NCBI GenBank assembly: GCA_017744605.1
Contig: JAGIAZ010000025.1
Coordinates: 1 to 35,359, forward strand
From: Sphingobium sp.
GTDB lineage: Bacteria; Pseudomonadota; Alphaproteobacteria; Sphingomonadales; Sphingomonadaceae
DNA: 35,359 bases
Direction of reading: 5' to 3'
Positions 21,101 through 29,933 of this stretch are shown piece by piece. A program made the translations under genes and the position numbers. The notes beneath the pieces are model-generated. The model was not told where the DNA came from and ran no database searches. It saw nothing but the letters and a program-made list of their open reading frames with translations. Position 1 is the first letter of the stretch. Each line of letters starts with the position of its first letter.

Positions 21101-21177
21101 CACACCCCCTCCAGCAATCGCCCGGCCTGGGCCCGCGCCTCGTCCGTGATCGCCGCGCCCGAAAGCATGCGCGCGAT
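21097..21177 (-). repeat. Direct repeat copy B: 3' end of intact recN
   Basis: The last 25 sense codons of recN, its stop and two further bases. It is 93% identical to 20659-20739, and the two copies start 438 bases apart, bounding the small broken gene. Confidence 0.92.
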
Positions 21178-22764
21178 CTCCTCGCGACGCTCCTGCTCCC
21201 CGAGCGGGTGGACGCTGGTGCGGGTAATGGTCCCTTCCGAGCTTTTCTCAATGAGCAAGTGCGCCTGTCCGCGTGCCGCGACCTGGGGCGAGTGGGTGAC
21301 GACGATCACCTGCGCGCCCTGAGCCAGCCTTGCGAGACGCTCGCCGATGGCGCCTGCAACGGCGCCGCCGACACCGCGGTCGATCTCGTCGAAGATCATC
21401 GTGCCCGCTCCGCCCTGCTCGGCCAGCGCAACCTTGAGCGCGAGGATGAAGCGGGAGAGCTCGCCGCCGGACGCGATCTTCGTGAGTGGGGCGAAGGGTG
21501 CGCCGGGATTGGTCGCGATGAGGAATTCGACACGATCGCGGCCATGGGGGCGCCACTGCTCTTCGGGCAAGGTTTCCACCTGCGTGCGGAAACGCGCCGC
21601 GTCCAGCTTCAACGGCAAGAGTTCCGCCACCATGGCGGCATCGAGACGGGCCGCGGCCGCCGCACGGGCTGCGCTCAATGCGGCGGCCTCGGTGTCATAG
21701 TCGGCACGCGCCCGGGCGACGGCGGCTTCAAGATCGGCAAGACCCGCCTCCCCCGCATCGATCCGCGACAACTGCTCCCGCATGCGCGCCGCAAGATCGG
21801 CAAGGTCGTCAGCCGGAACCTGATGCTTGCGGGCAAGCGCACGCAGATCGAAAAGCCTGGTCTCGATCGCATCCAACCGGGCGGGATCGACGCTGAGCGC
21901 TTCATTGGCGCGCGCGAGATGATCTTCCGCTTCCCCCGCCTCGATGACGGCGCGATCGAACGCGGCGAGCGCATTGGCGAGATGCTCGTGCTCGCCCGCG
22001 ATCCGATCGAGCCGGCGTGCGGCCTGTCGCAACCGCGACAATGCGCCTTCCGAGCCGCCGAGCAGCGTCTCCAGCGTCGCCAGATCGTCGGTCAGGCGCG
22101 CGCCCTTCTGCATGTCCGTGCGCTCGGCCGCGAGCGCCTCTTCCTCGCCGGGCTCGGGCGCGAAGCCAGTGAGCTCCGCGACGGCATGGGCAAGATAGTC
22201 GCGCTCGCTGGCCGCACTGTCGAGCGCCGCGCGCGCGGCATCCAGCTGGGCCTGAGCGGTTTCGAGCACCCCATGCGCCGCAGCGATCGCGCCCGTATCG
22301 AGCCTGCCGAATGCATCGAGCAGCGCCCGGTGCCCGCGCGGGTTGAGAAGGCCGCGCTCGTCATGCTGGCCGTGGATCTCGACAAGGCCCGCCCCCACCT
22401 CGCGCAGCAGGGCCGCCGAACAGGGTTGATCGTTGAGGAAAGCACGGCTGCCGCCGTCGGCCTTCAAGGTCCGGCGAATGATGAAGGGTTCGCCCGGCTC
22501 GGGCGCAATATCGTTGCTGGCCAACAGCGCCGCCAGCGCGGAACCGGCGGGTGGCGGATCGAAGCTTGCCGTCACGCTCGCCTGGTCCGTGCCGCTTCGC
22601 ACCAGTCCGCTGTCCGCGCGATCGCCCAGCGCAAGGCCCAGCGCATCGAGCAGGATCGACTTGCCCGCGCCCGTCTCGCCGGTCAGCACAGTCAGCCCGC
22701 GCTCGAAGGCGAGGTCGAGTGCTTCGATGAGCACGACGTTGCGGATGGAGAGGCCGGTCAGCAT
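21100..22764 (-). CDS. recN: DNA repair protein RecN
   Basis: A 554-residue SMC-like ATPase of double-strand break repair. Walker A is GETGAGKS (29-36), the middle is a long Ala/Glu-rich coiled coil, and the C-terminal lobe has the signature ASGGELSRFILALKVAL, Walker B TMIFDEIDRGVGG and the His loop VTHSPQVAA. Length equals that of typical RecN. The ATG at 22764 starts exactly at the conserved MLTGLSIRNVVLIEALDL; the frame is open further to 22803 without conserved sequence. It lies downstream of bamD on the same strand. Its last 25 codons also exist as a second copy 438 bases downstream, so the present tail may be a replacement. Confidence 0.97.
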   Translation of the reverse strand: MLTGLSIRNVVLIEALDLAFERGLTVLTGETGAGKSILLDALGLALGDRADSGLVRSGTDQASVTASFDPPPAGSALAALLASNDIAPEPGEPFIIRRTLKADGGSRAFLNDQPCSAALLREVGAGLVEIHGQHDERGLLNPRGHRALLDAFGRLDTGAIAAAHGVLETAQAQLDAARAALDSAASERDYLAHAVAELTGFAPEPGEEEALAAERTDMQKGARLTDDLATLETLLGGSEGALSRLRQAARRLDRIAGEHEHLANALAAFDRAVIEAGEAEDHLARANEALSVDPARLDAIETRLFDLRALARKHQVPADDLADLAARMREQLSRIDAGEAGLADLEAAVARARADYDTEAAALSAARAAAAARLDAAMVAELLPLKLDAARFRTQVETLPEEQWRPHGRDRVEFLIATNPGAPFAPLTKIASGGELSRFILALKVALAEQGGAGTMIFDEIDRGVGGAVAGAIGERLARLAQGAQVIVVTHSPQVAARGQAHLLIEKSSEGTITRTSVHPLGEQERREEIARMLSGAAITDEARAQAGRLLEGV

Positions 22765-22824
22765 GGCTGAGCCAGACCTATCCGCGCCGAGCGGAGCTGT
22801 CACGTGGGATCGAACAAATCATGT

Positions 22825-22846
22825 CCGCTTCCTCTCCCGGAAGCGG
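22825..22846. terminator. Hairpin between bamD and recN
   Basis: An 8-bp stem (CCGCTTCC with GGAAGCGG) and 6-base loop lies 11 bases after the bamD stop. There is no T-tract, so it may be an attenuator or RNA end rather than a full terminator. Confidence 0.35.
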
Positions 22847-22856
22847 CCGCACCTTG

Positions 22857-23870
22857 TCAGGCCGTGGGCGGTGTCGCCGCGGTCGTATCGCACCGCGCAC
22901 GATGGAACAGGCCACCCTTGCCGCACCGTTCGGTGTTCTTCGGCGGCTTGGCCTTCTTCTGTTTCTTGACCTTGGCCGGTTTCGCCGCCGGCGCCGCCAC
23001 GGGGGTGGCAAGTTCGGTCGCGATGCGCGCAGACTGCGGCGCGGGCGCAGGCCCCGCGGCGACCGGCGGCCGCTCGGCAATCTTCACCGCGCCCGGCTGA
23101 TATTTCTGCATCAGGTCGAAGGCGCGCTGATACCATTCCGAGCCGGGATAGTTGGCCGACAGCACGGCGGCCGAGCGCTTGGCTTCCTCGACGAGGCCGA
23201 GCGCGAGATAGCTCTCGACGAGCCGCTCCAGCGCTTCGGGCGTGTGCGTGGTGGTCTGATAATTGTCGATCACCTTGCGGAAACGCATGCCCGCCGCGAT
23301 CCACTGGCGGCGGCGCTCGTAGAAGCGGCCGACCTCCATCTCCTTGCCGGCAAGATGGTCGTTGACCAGGTCGAGCTTCAGGCGCGCATCGGCGGAATAG
23401 CGGGTATCGGGGAAGCGCCGGATCAGTTCGCCTAGCGCATCATGGGCCTGCAGCGTAATCTTCTGGTCGCGCGTCACGTCGCCGATCTGCTCATAATAGC
23501 AAAGCGCGATGAGATAATAAGCATAAGGCGCGTCGCGATTGCCGGGATGGATCGACAGGAAGCGCTGCGCGGACTGGATCGCCGAGGTGTAGTTGCGAGC
23601 GCCATAATAGCTGAATGCGCTCATGAGCTGCGCGCGGCGCGCCCATGGCGAATAGGGATGCTGGCGTTCCACCTCGTCGAAGATGACGGCCGCTTCCTCG
23701 AAGCTGCCCCGGTCGAGCCGCTGTTTCGCGGCGGTGTAGAGCGTGCTCACATCGCGTGCGACATATTGCGTATCGGCGCGCTGACGATTTTTCGCGCAGC
23801 CCGCGACAAGGACGAGCGGAGCGAGGCCGAGCAGCAGAACCGCGGCGCGGCGAAGAGGGGGACGTGTCAT
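22857..23870 (-). CDS. bamD: Outer-membrane assembly lipoprotein BamD
   Basis: A 337-residue lipoprotein of the BAM complex, which inserts beta-barrel proteins into the outer membrane. The signal peptide ends in the lipobox LVAGC (Cys25). Residues 40-260 hold TPR-like repeats with family segments FEEAAVIFDEVERQHPYSPWA, AYYLIALCYYEQIGDVTRDQ and RYSADARLKLDLVNDHLAGKE. The C-terminal 70 residues are a Pro/Ala/Lys-rich tail absent from the 245-residue E. coli protein. The ATG at 23870 is chosen because it gives the signal peptide; the frame is open to 24092 but that part is not protein-like. It precedes recN. Confidence 0.95.
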   Translation of the reverse strand: MTRPPLRRAAVLLLGLAPLVLVAGCAKNRQRADTQYVARDVSTLYTAAKQRLDRGSFEEAAVIFDEVERQHPYSPWARRAQLMSAFSYYGARNYTSAIQSAQRFLSIHPGNRDAPYAYYLIALCYYEQIGDVTRDQKITLQAHDALGELIRRFPDTRYSADARLKLDLVNDHLAGKEMEVGRFYERRRQWIAAGMRFRKVIDNYQTTTHTPEALERLVESYLALGLVEEAKRSAAVLSANYPGSEWYQRAFDLMQKYQPGAVKIAERPPVAAGPAPAPQSARIATELATPVAAPAAKPAKVKKQKKAKPPKNTERCGKGGLFHRARCDTTAATPPTA

Positions 23871-23995
23871 GGCCAAGTCTCTTAGCGAAGGCGATAGGGT
23901 CCGCCAAGACATGATGCGATGAGGCACGCGATCCATCCGGATGGAAAGGCGGCCGCCAGGAACTGCGGAAAAATGGCAGGCCCGCCGGTTCCGTA

Positions 23996-24041
23996 CGAAT
24001 GTGCCGCCACCGGGGAGAGAGCGCGGCGGCGGCACGATTCG
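23996..24041. repeat. Long imperfect inverted repeat upstream of bamD
   Basis: GTGCCGCCACCG (24001-24012) pairs with CGGCGGCGGCAC (24024-24035) with one mismatch, and flanking CGAAT/ATTCG extends the stem. It lies 126 bases before the bamD start in a gene-poor stretch. Role unknown. Confidence 0.45.
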
Positions 24042-24152
24042 TCGGCCTTGCATCCAAATGGCCGGCGCCGACCATGCTCCCGAAATCTGCACCGCTAGCG
24101 TGGGGAATAGCGATGCGGGGAGTTGGTCGGACGCCAGCCTGCGAAAGGCTTC

Positions 24153-24344
24153 TCAAACGTCCGGATAGTCGTTGACGAAGCTCCGCATCCGCGCGGACCC
24201 GAGGGGCGATAGCCCAACTGCCCATCCGTCCGGTCTGTGTCCGGTTAAGACGGCCAGTCCCGCTTGGACCAGTTTGCCGATGATCGTCGCCGCATAGGGG
24301 AAGCCGCCTATCGTGGCATGTCCCGTAACTGACCGACACGTCAC
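24153..24344 (-). CDS. Possible small winged-helix-like protein, 63 aa
   Basis: A GTG-started frame giving a product with the segment GFPYAATIIGKLVQAGLAVLTGHRPDGWAVGLSPLGSARMRSF, kept here in two parts: IIGKLVQAGLAVLTG and GWAVGLSPLGSARMR. The pattern helix, turn, strand, DGW, strand, 'LSPLG' recalls the end of a MarR-type winged helix, but it is far shorter than that family. No ribosome site is visible. The start lies one base from a perfect 14-bp palindrome (24345-24358), which could be an operator. Codon use is reasonable for coding. It may also be chance; I do not recognise the family. Confidence 0.4.
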   Translation of the reverse strand: MTCRSVTGHATIGGFPYAATIIGKLVQAGLAVLTGHRPDGWAVGLSPLGSARMRSFVNDYPDV

Positions 24345-24358
24345 TTCACATATGTGAA
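24345..24358. promoter_or_regulatory. Perfect 14-bp palindrome TTCACATATGTGAA
   Basis: An AT-rich exact palindrome immediately upstream of the possible 63-residue gene. Its size and symmetry suit a dimeric regulator; binding is inferred. Confidence 0.45.
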
Positions 24359-24410
24359 TATACTCCGCGGAAATCCGCAGTCAGGGCTGATCCATCGATG
24401 TCGAACCGCT

Positions 24411-24504
24411 CGTCATTGCGGGCCCGGCATAAGCTCGGCGAAGCAATCCAGGGGTGGGCAGGGTCGGCCTGGATTGCCGCGCGACTGCGTCGCTCGCAAT
24501 GACG
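24411..24504. repeat. Palindromic intergenic repeat (CGTCATTGCG type)
   Basis: Outer arms CGTCATTGCG and CGCAATGACG and inner arms GCAATCCAGG and CCTGGATTGC form a two-part inverted repeat. This form recurs in many alphaproteobacterial genomes as a REP-like element. Apart from it and the palindromes listed, I see nothing in the 23871-24659 stretch except the doubtful small ORF. Confidence 0.75.
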
Positions 24505-24620
24505 GAAGCGGAGTCTGGTGCTGCGTCCAGATCAAGCACCAGCGCGTGATGCTTAGAGCATCTTCAAGTCAGTCAGGCTCATCTGACGGCGCGGAGCATG
24601 CGACCGATCGACAATCTGGA

Positions 24621-24651
24621 GCGCCAGGTTCGATCCCGTCGAACCTGGCGC
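24621..24651 (-). terminator. Perfect 13-bp hairpin after DUF2171 gene
   Basis: GCGCCAGGTTCGA and its exact complement close a 5-base loop nine bases after the DUF2171 stop. The following minus-strand sequence is not T-rich, so termination is likely but not certain. Confidence 0.5.
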
Positions 24652-24659
24652 ACTCCATG

Positions 24660-24926
24660 TCAGTGCTTCCCGTCTGCCAGCGCCTCGCCGCTTTCCTCTT
24701 CCTCGAGCAGGGCTGCATTGGCGCCGCTCGCCGACAGGCGAACCCGATCGCCCTCGACCGCCGCGACCAGACCGCCCGAAATATAGTGATGATGCCCCGC
24801 ATGCGAGCCGCTGTCGGCCTTGGTGAGCTTGATCCGGTCGCCCTCGACGCGGTCGACGGTTCCCAGATGCACGCCGTCCGCGCCGACGACGTTCATAAGT
24901 TCCTTGATCTTGCTGAGATCGATCAT
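24660..24926 (-). CDS. DUF2171 domain protein, 88 aa
   Basis: A small cytoplasmic protein starting MIDLSKIKELMNVVGADGVH, with LGTVDRVEGDRIKLTKADSG, GHHHYI and LVAAVEGDRVRLSAS, the two beta-hairpin repeats of DUF2171, a PRC-barrel-like fold. Function is unknown; related proteins are often stress-induced, which is not testable here. The ATG at 24926 has AGGAGG six bases upstream, which decides against the longer frame to 24953. It lies downstream of the pnp terminator, so it probably has its own promoter. Confidence 0.85.
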   Translation of the reverse strand: MIDLSKIKELMNVVGADGVHLGTVDRVEGDRIKLTKADSGSHAGHHHYISGGLVAAVEGDRVRLSASGANAALLEEEESGEALADGKH

Positions 24927-24991
24927 GCAAGCCTCCTGTGCTGTCTCGATCAAACGTCCCAGCAGCCGAATGGATGCAGGCAGCCGGACGC

Positions 24992-25019
24992 AAAAAAGCC
25001 CCGCATCGCTGCGGGGCTT
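24992..25019 (-). terminator. Rho-independent terminator of pnp
   Basis: On the minus strand GCCCCGCA, a 4-base loop and TGCGGGGC are followed by TTTTTT. It lies 25 bases after the pnp stop and ends the rpsO-pnp transcript. Confidence 0.92.
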
Positions 25020-25043
25020 CCCTGTCTCTTGCCGAGAGAGCGT

Positions 25044-27374
25044 TCAGTCGTCGTCGCGCGTCAGGAACGCGGGCGCAAACTCGGGCGCCGGACCATCGTC
25101 GCCGCCTTCGCTGCGCTCGCGACGCGGGCCACGATCGCCACCGCGACCACCGCCGTCACGACGCGGGCCGCGATCCCGGCCACCACGATCGCCACGGTCG
25201 CCGCCACGGCCACCCCGGTCACCGCGATCGCCCCGGTCACCGCGCGGCTCGCGCGGCGGACGGGTATCTTCCAGCTCGGCGCCGGTTTCCTGATCGACGA
25301 CGCGCATTGACAGGCGGACCTTGCCGCGCTGATCGATCTCGAGAACCTTGACCTTGACTTCCTGGCCTTCGCTCAGGACGTCCGAGACCTTCTCGACGCG
25401 CTCGTTGCGGATCTCGGACACATGGACGAGACCGTCCTTGCCGCCCATGAAGTTCACGAACGCACCGAAGTCGACCAGGTTCACGACCTTGCCGTTGTAG
25501 ATCTTGCCGACTTCCGCTTCCTCGACGATGCCGAGGATCCAGGCCTTGGCGGCCTCGATCTGCGAGAGGTCGGACGAGCTGATCTTGATGATGCCCTCGT
25601 CGTCAATATCGACCTTGGCGCCGGTCTCCGCGACGATCTCGCGAATGACCTTGCCGCCCGTGCCGATGACGTCGCGGATCTTCGACTTGTCGATCTGGAT
25701 CGTCTCGATGCGCGGCGCATGGGCACTGAGCTCGGTGCGGGTTTCGCCCAGCGCCTTGTTCATCTCGGCGAGAATGTGTGCGCGGCCGTCCTTGGCCTGA
25801 CGCAGCGCGGCCTCGAAGATCTCCTTGGTGATGCCGGCGACCTTGATGTCCATCTGCATCGTGGTGATGCCTTCGGAGGTGCCGGCGACCTTGAAGTCCA
25901 TGTCACCCAGATGGTCCTCGTCGCCCAGGATATCGGAGAGGACCGTGAAGTCCTTGCCTTCCAAGATGAGACCCATGGCGATGCCCGAGACGGGGCGCTT
26001 CAGGGGCACGCCCGCGTCCATCATCGAGAGCGAGCCGCCGCAGACGGTCGCCATCGAGGACGAACCGTTGGACTCGGTGATGTCCGAGAGCACGCGGATC
26101 GTATAGGGGAACTCTTCCTTGCTCGGCAGCACCGGATGCAGCGCGCGCCAGGCGAGCTTGCCATGACCGACTTCGCGACGACCCGGTGCGCCGAAGCGGC
26201 CCACTTCGCCGACCGAATAGGGCGGGAAGTTATAGTGCAGCATGAAACTCTCGTAGGAGAGGCCGGTCAGGCCGTCGATCATCTGCTCGGCGTCCTTAGT
26301 GCCGAGCGTGGTCGTGCAGATCGACTGGGTCTCGCCGCGCGTGAACAGCGCCGAGCCGTGCGTGCGCGGCAGGAAGCCGACCATCGCCTCGATCGGACGG
26401 ATCTGCGTGGTGGTGCGGCCGTCGATGCGCTGGCCGTCCTTGAGGATGGCCGTGCGGACGATCTCGGCTTCCAGCTTCTTGGTCAGCTTGATGCCGGCCA
26501 TGACGTCCTGGGGCGAGAGACCCTCTTCCACGAAGAATGCCTTCGCCTTGGCGCGCGCCTCATTGAGCGCGTCTGAGCGGGCCGACTTGTTGGTGAGCTT
26601 GTAGGCAGCCGCGATGTCGGCGCCGATCAGCTTCTTGAGCTTGCCCTTGAGCTCCGCCGTATTGTCGGTGAGATCGATTTCCCACGGATCCTTCGCAGCC
26701 TTCTCGGCCAGCTTGATGATCGCGTCGACGACCTTCTTGCTCGCCTCGTGGGCGAACAGGACGGCGCCGAGCATGACGTCTTCCGAAAGCTCCTTGGCTT
26801 CGGACTCGACCATCATCACGGCCGTGTCGGTCGCGGCGACGACGAGGTCGAGCTCGCCGGTCTTCACGTCCTCGAGGCTCGGGTTGAGCTGATACTCGCC
26901 ATCCTTGTAGCCGACGCGCGCGGCGCCGATGGGGCCGAGGAACGGCACGCCCGAGATGGTGAGCGCGGCCGAAGCGGCGACCATCGCGACGATATCGGGC
27001 TCATTCTCGCCATCGAAGGAGAGAACCTGCGCGATCACGTTGATCTCGTTATAGAAACCCTCGGGGAACAGCGGGCGGACCGGGCGGTCGATGAGGCGGG
27101 AGACGAGCGTCTCCTTCTCGGTGGCGCCGCGCTCGCGCTTGAAGAAGCCACCCGGAATGCGCCCGGCGGCAGAGAATTTCTCCTGATAGTGGACGGTGAG
27201 CGGGAAGAAGTCCTGCCCGTCCTTCACCGACTTGGCGGCCGTGACCGCGCAGAGAACCACTGTTTCGCCAAGGGTCGCGATAACCGCGCCATCGGCCTGA
27301 CGGGCAACACGGCCCGTTTCGAGCTTGAGGGTTTTTCCGCCCCACTCGATTTCGACTGTTTTCACATTGAACAT
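25044..27374 (-). CDS. pnp: Polyribonucleotide nucleotidyltransferase (PNPase)
   Basis: A 776-residue 3'-5' phosphorolytic exoribonuclease, trimeric and part of RNA decay. Two RNase PH domains are seen (first [21 protein letters not shown]; second with [24 protein letters not shown] [20 protein letters not shown] and GISMGLI-type [10 protein letters not shown]), then a KH domain with [11 protein letters not shown], an S1 domain with [17 protein letters not shown], and a tail from residue 703 of repeated DRG/RGG units ending FLTRDDD. The tail is longer than in E. coli and may aid RNA or RNase E contact, an inference. AAGGAAA lies five bases before the ATG. It follows rpsO, the classic order. 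Confidence 0.98.
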   Translation of the reverse strand: MFNVKTVEIEWGGKTLKLETGRVARQADGAVIATLGETVVLCAVTAAKSVKDGQDFFPLTVHYQEKFSAAGRIPGGFFKRERGATEKETLVSRLIDRPVRPLFPEGFYNEINVIAQVLSFDGENEPDIVAMVAASAALTISGVPFLGPIGAARVGYKDGEYQLNPSLEDVKTGELDLVVAATDTAVMMVESEAKELSEDVMLGAVLFAHEASKKVVDAIIKLAEKAAKDPWEIDLTDNTAELKGKLKKLIGADIAAAYKLTNKSARSDALNEARAKAKAFFVEEGLSPQDVMAGIKLTKKLEAEIVRTAILKDGQRIDGRTTTQIRPIEAMVGFLPRTHGSALFTRGETQSICTTTLGTKDAEQMIDGLTGLSYESFMLHYNFPPYSVGEVGRFGAPGRREVGHGKLAWRALHPVLPSKEEFPYTIRVLSDITESNGSSSMATVCGGSLSMMDAGVPLKRPVSGIAMGLILEGKDFTVLSDILGDEDHLGDMDFKVAGTSEGITTMQMDIKVAGITKEIFEAALRQAKDGRAHILAEMNKALGETRTELSAHAPRIETIQIDKSKIRDVIGTGGKVIREIVAETGAKVDIDDEGIIKISSSDLSQIEAAKAWILGIVEEAEVGKIYNGKVVNLVDFGAFVNFMGGKDGLVHVSEIRNERVEKVSDVLSEGQEVKVKVLEIDQRGKVRLSMRVVDQETGAELEDTRPPREPRGDRGDRGDRGGRGGDRGDRGGRDRGPRRDGGGRGGDRGPRRERSEGGDDGPAPEFAPAFLTRDDD

Positions 27375-27493
27375 TTGATTTCCTTCCGTCCGCCGGCCCT
27401 ATTGCGCGGCGGGGCTTTCTGGTGGGGCTGTCCGGCCCCTGCGGTGCGGGACTTCATTCCGTCCCTGAGGGGTCGACCGGATTGTCTCCCTCT

Positions 27494-27570
27494 CGTCACC
27501 CCGGCGAAGGCCGGGGTCCATATCCAAATATCAGCCTCGAAGGGCTGGATCCTGGCCTGCGCCGGGATGA
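27494..27570. repeat. Palindromic repeat in the rpsO-pnp gap (CGTCACCCCGGCG type)
   Basis: Arms TCACCCCGGCGAAGGCCGGG and its imperfect complement near 27547-27570 fold into a hairpin. The motif is common between genes of sphingomonads. It sits where an RNase III-processed hairpin controls pnp in enterobacteria, so it may affect pnp mRNA. Confidence 0.7.
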
Positions 27571-27583
27571 TGCAATACGTAAA

Positions 27584-27603
27584 CGGCCCGCCGAGGCGGG
27601 CCG
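27584..27603 (-). terminator. Hairpin after rpsO
   Basis: CGGCCCGCC and GGCGGGCCG form a tight 9-bp stem just after the rpsO stop, followed on the minus strand by TTTACG. Partial termination or RNA end protection between rpsO and pnp is likely. Confidence 0.5.
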
Positions 27604-27613
27604 AACGATTGCG

Positions 27614-27883
27614 TCACTTGCGAAGGCCCAGCTTCGCGATGAGGGCGGCGTAGCGGCCCTCGTCCTTCTTCTTGAGATAGTCGAGCAGCGAACGACGCTT
27701 GTTGACCATCATCAGAAGGCCGCGGCGGCTGTGATTATCCTTGTGGTGATCCTTGAAGTGCTCGGTGAGGTTCGAGATGCGCTCCGTCAGGATCGCAACC
27801 TGCACTTCCGGAGAACCGGTATCGCCCTCATGCTGGGCGTTGTCCTTGACGAGCTCTGTCTTGCGCTCTGCAGTGATCGACAT
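27614..27883 (-). CDS. rpsO: 30S ribosomal protein S15
   Basis: An 89-residue protein starting [20 protein letters not shown] and containing [15 protein letters not shown] and [20 protein letters not shown], the S15 signatures; length is exactly that of the family. It binds 16S rRNA early in 30S assembly. AAGGAA lies seven bases before the ATG. It lies between truB (17-base gap) and pnp, the conserved order. Confidence 0.99.
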   Translation of the reverse strand: MSITAERKTELVKDNAQHEGDTGSPEVQVAILTERISNLTEHFKDHHKDNHSRRGLLMMVNKRRSLLDYLKKKDEGRYAALIAKLGLRK

Positions 27884-27900
27884 CGGCCGTTCCTTTCGTC

Positions 27901-28797
27901 CTAGAGATTGAAACCCCGCACCACCCGGATTTCGGGACCCAGCGATTCCACCAGCGCCACGGGCGTTTCGCCCTCCAGTGCCAGCATCAATCCCTGGATG
28001 CGGGGGTTCCCGGCAAGCGTCTTTCCCTGTCGCAGGGCCTTGGCTTGATCGGGAGCGACGGGAAGAGCCGGGATGTCGTCCAGCCCTGCCGTCAATGGCA
28101 GCATATGCTGCGCAATGGCGCGCGCCCTAGCAGCTTCATGCAGAATGTCCAGCGAAATCGCGTCTTTCAGCGTGAACGGACCCGCCTTGGTCCGCCTGAG
28201 CATGCTGACGTGACCGACCGTGCTGAGCGCGTGGGCAATGTCGCGTGCCAGGCTGCGGATATAGGTGCCCTTCGAGACATGAGCTATGAGCGTGACACTG
28301 CTGCTCTCCATCGCCTCGATCGTCAGCGCGTGAATCGTCACCGCGCGCTTTTTCATCTCGACCGCCTCCCCTGCCCGCGCGAGATCATAGGCGCGCTGGC
28401 CGTCGATCTTGATCGCGCTGTAGGCCGGAGGCGCCTGCTCGATCGGCCCGGTGAATTGCGACAACACAGCTTCGACCTCTGCCCGTGTCGGCCGCTTATC
28501 GCTGGTCGCGATCACCTGGCCCTCGAGATCGAGCGTGTCCGTCTCCTCGCCGAAGCGGATCGTGAATTCATAAATCTTGTCGCTGTCGAGCATGCGGCCG
28601 GCGAGCTTGGTCGCCTCGCCGATCGCGACCGGAAGCACGCCGCTCGCCAGCGGGTCGAGCGTCCCGCCATGACCGACTTTCGCCTTGCCGTAGCCCGCTT
28701 CGCGAAGCGCGCGCTTGACGGCACCCACGGCCTGGGTGGAACCCAAAGCCAGCGGCTTGTCCAGAACAAGCCAACCATGCTGCCCCGTCGTCGACAT
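27901..28797 (-). CDS. truB: tRNA pseudouridine-55 synthase
   Basis: A 298-residue enzyme making pseudouridine 55 in tRNA. It opens [20 protein letters not shown] and has the catalytic Asp48 in [17 protein letters not shown], then [15 protein letters not shown] and [15 protein letters not shown]. The ATG at 28797 has GAAGG five bases upstream; the frame open to a TTG at 28809 would place that ribosome site inside the gene. Upstream, the usual neighbour rbfA is about 3 kb away, with plus-strand genes between. Confidence 0.97.
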   Translation of the reverse strand: MSTTGQHGWLVLDKPLALGSTQAVGAVKRALREAGYGKAKVGHGGTLDPLASGVLPVAIGEATKLAGRMLDSDKIYEFTIRFGEETDTLDLEGQVIATSDKRPTRAEVEAVLSQFTGPIEQAPPAYSAIKIDGQRAYDLARAGEAVEMKKRAVTIHALTIEAMESSSVTLIAHVSKGTYIRSLARDIAHALSTVGHVSMLRRTKAGPFTLKDAISLDILHEAARARAIAQHMLPLTAGLDDIPALPVAPDQAKALRQGKTLAGNPRIQGLMLALEGETPVALVESLGPEIRVVRGFNL

Positions 28798-28882
28798 TTG
28801 CACCTTCAATTTGGTATTTCTTGCTCTAATGGGTGCTAAAGCCTCTCAAAGAAAGTCATTTTCGGAGCGGTATAACCCGATC

Positions 28883-29890
28883 ATGAGTGATCAACCTGCC
28901 CCCGGCGTCGTCAAACGCGACAAGGCGCTCGACACCACCAAGGGCATCGCCATCCTGGCGGTCGTCATTTTCCATATGACTCGGGGTTTCACCGATTCCG
29001 GCCAGATCGGGTCCGGGAGGGTCCTGCAAGTCGCGGATTCGGTTGCCTACGGCTTTCACATCCAGACCTTTTTCATCATCGCGGGCTATCTCGCCTTTCC
29101 GAGGGCAGGGTCTTTCCAGGTCCAGCTCGATCGCCAAGCGTCGCTCTATTATGCCTATCTGCTGTGGTCATGCATCAGCTGGGGCATCTCGGCGGTCATG
29201 GCGACTGCCGTCAATCATCCGGTGAGTTTGAACGAGCTGCTGTTCATCCCGATCGCGCCGATCCAGCACTTCTGGTTCCTGTTACCGCTGATGCTGGGAA
29301 CGGCTCTGATGGGAATATTGCGAACACCCCTGCTGCTCCTGCTGGGATGTCTGCTGCTGGCCGTCCTGACGAGTGCGCCAGGGCTCGCGACGCTCGGCAT
29401 ATATGGCTGGGTCTTCTATGTGCTCTTCGGCGGCCTGCTTCGCGCGGCCGACCTCCGGCCGAAGGCCCATCTCCTGATCGGCTTTGCCGGTGCCGCCCTC
29501 CTTCTGGCCAACGCCTGGCACGACGTGCACAACGGCGATTGGTTCCATTCGCCACCGTTCACCTATGTCGTGACGCTGGGTGGCTGCTACGCGGCCTATG
29601 TAGCAGGCACCTATGCAGCGCGCGCAAATCCGATCGGATCGGCGTTGGGAATGCTCGGTCGGCATTCCATGGCCATCTTCCTCTTGCATACCATTACGGG
29701 CTCGGGTCTACGGATCATATTGGGCCACGCCGCGCCGGAGCTAAACGTCTATTTCGTCATCGTGTTGACGATATTTTCGGGCCTTTATGTGCCAATTGCG
29801 ATTGAGTGGGGGGCGGAACGAATGGGCTTGGCGAAGCTCCTTGGTTTGAAGCCCTTCAAATTCCGAAAACCGCAGGCAGCTGCCGCCTAA
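28883..29890 (+). CDS. Acyltransferase family 3 membrane protein
   Basis: A 335-residue integral membrane protein of about ten helices. It starts with the family mark RDKALDTTKGIAILAVVIFH, in which the His is the likely catalytic residue, and continues with FFIIAGYLAF, HFWFLLPLML and GRHSMAIFLLHT. Such proteins transfer acyl groups to cell-surface sugars or glucans; the acceptor here is unknown. The ATG at 28883 is chosen because the open frame upstream overlaps truB on the other strand; GGAGCGG lies about twelve bases before. It is transcribed opposite to the surrounding translation genes, which suggests later insertion. Confidence 0.85.
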   Translation: MSDQPAPGVVKRDKALDTTKGIAILAVVIFHMTRGFTDSGQIGSGRVLQVADSVAYGFHIQTFFIIAGYLAFPRAGSFQVQLDRQASLYYAYLLWSCISWGISAVMATAVNHPVSLNELLFIPIAPIQHFWFLLPLMLGTALMGILRTPLLLLLGCLLLAVLTSAPGLATLGIYGWVFYVLFGGLLRAADLRPKAHLLIGFAGAALLLANAWHDVHNGDWFHSPPFTYVVTLGGCYAAYVAGTYAARANPIGSALGMLGRHSMAIFLLHTITGSGLRIILGHAAPELNVYFVIVLTIFSGLYVPIAIEWGAERMGLAKLLGLKPFKFRKPQAAAA

Positions 29891-29933
29891 CAAGACCGCT
29901 CACTTCCGGCGGGATCCTAGGCCGGATCGACAT

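Noticed and set aside
25070..25265. Regular short repeats resembling a tandem repeat or CRISPR
   Set aside because: They are codon repeats for the Asp-Arg-Gly tail of PNPase, in frame and without spacers.
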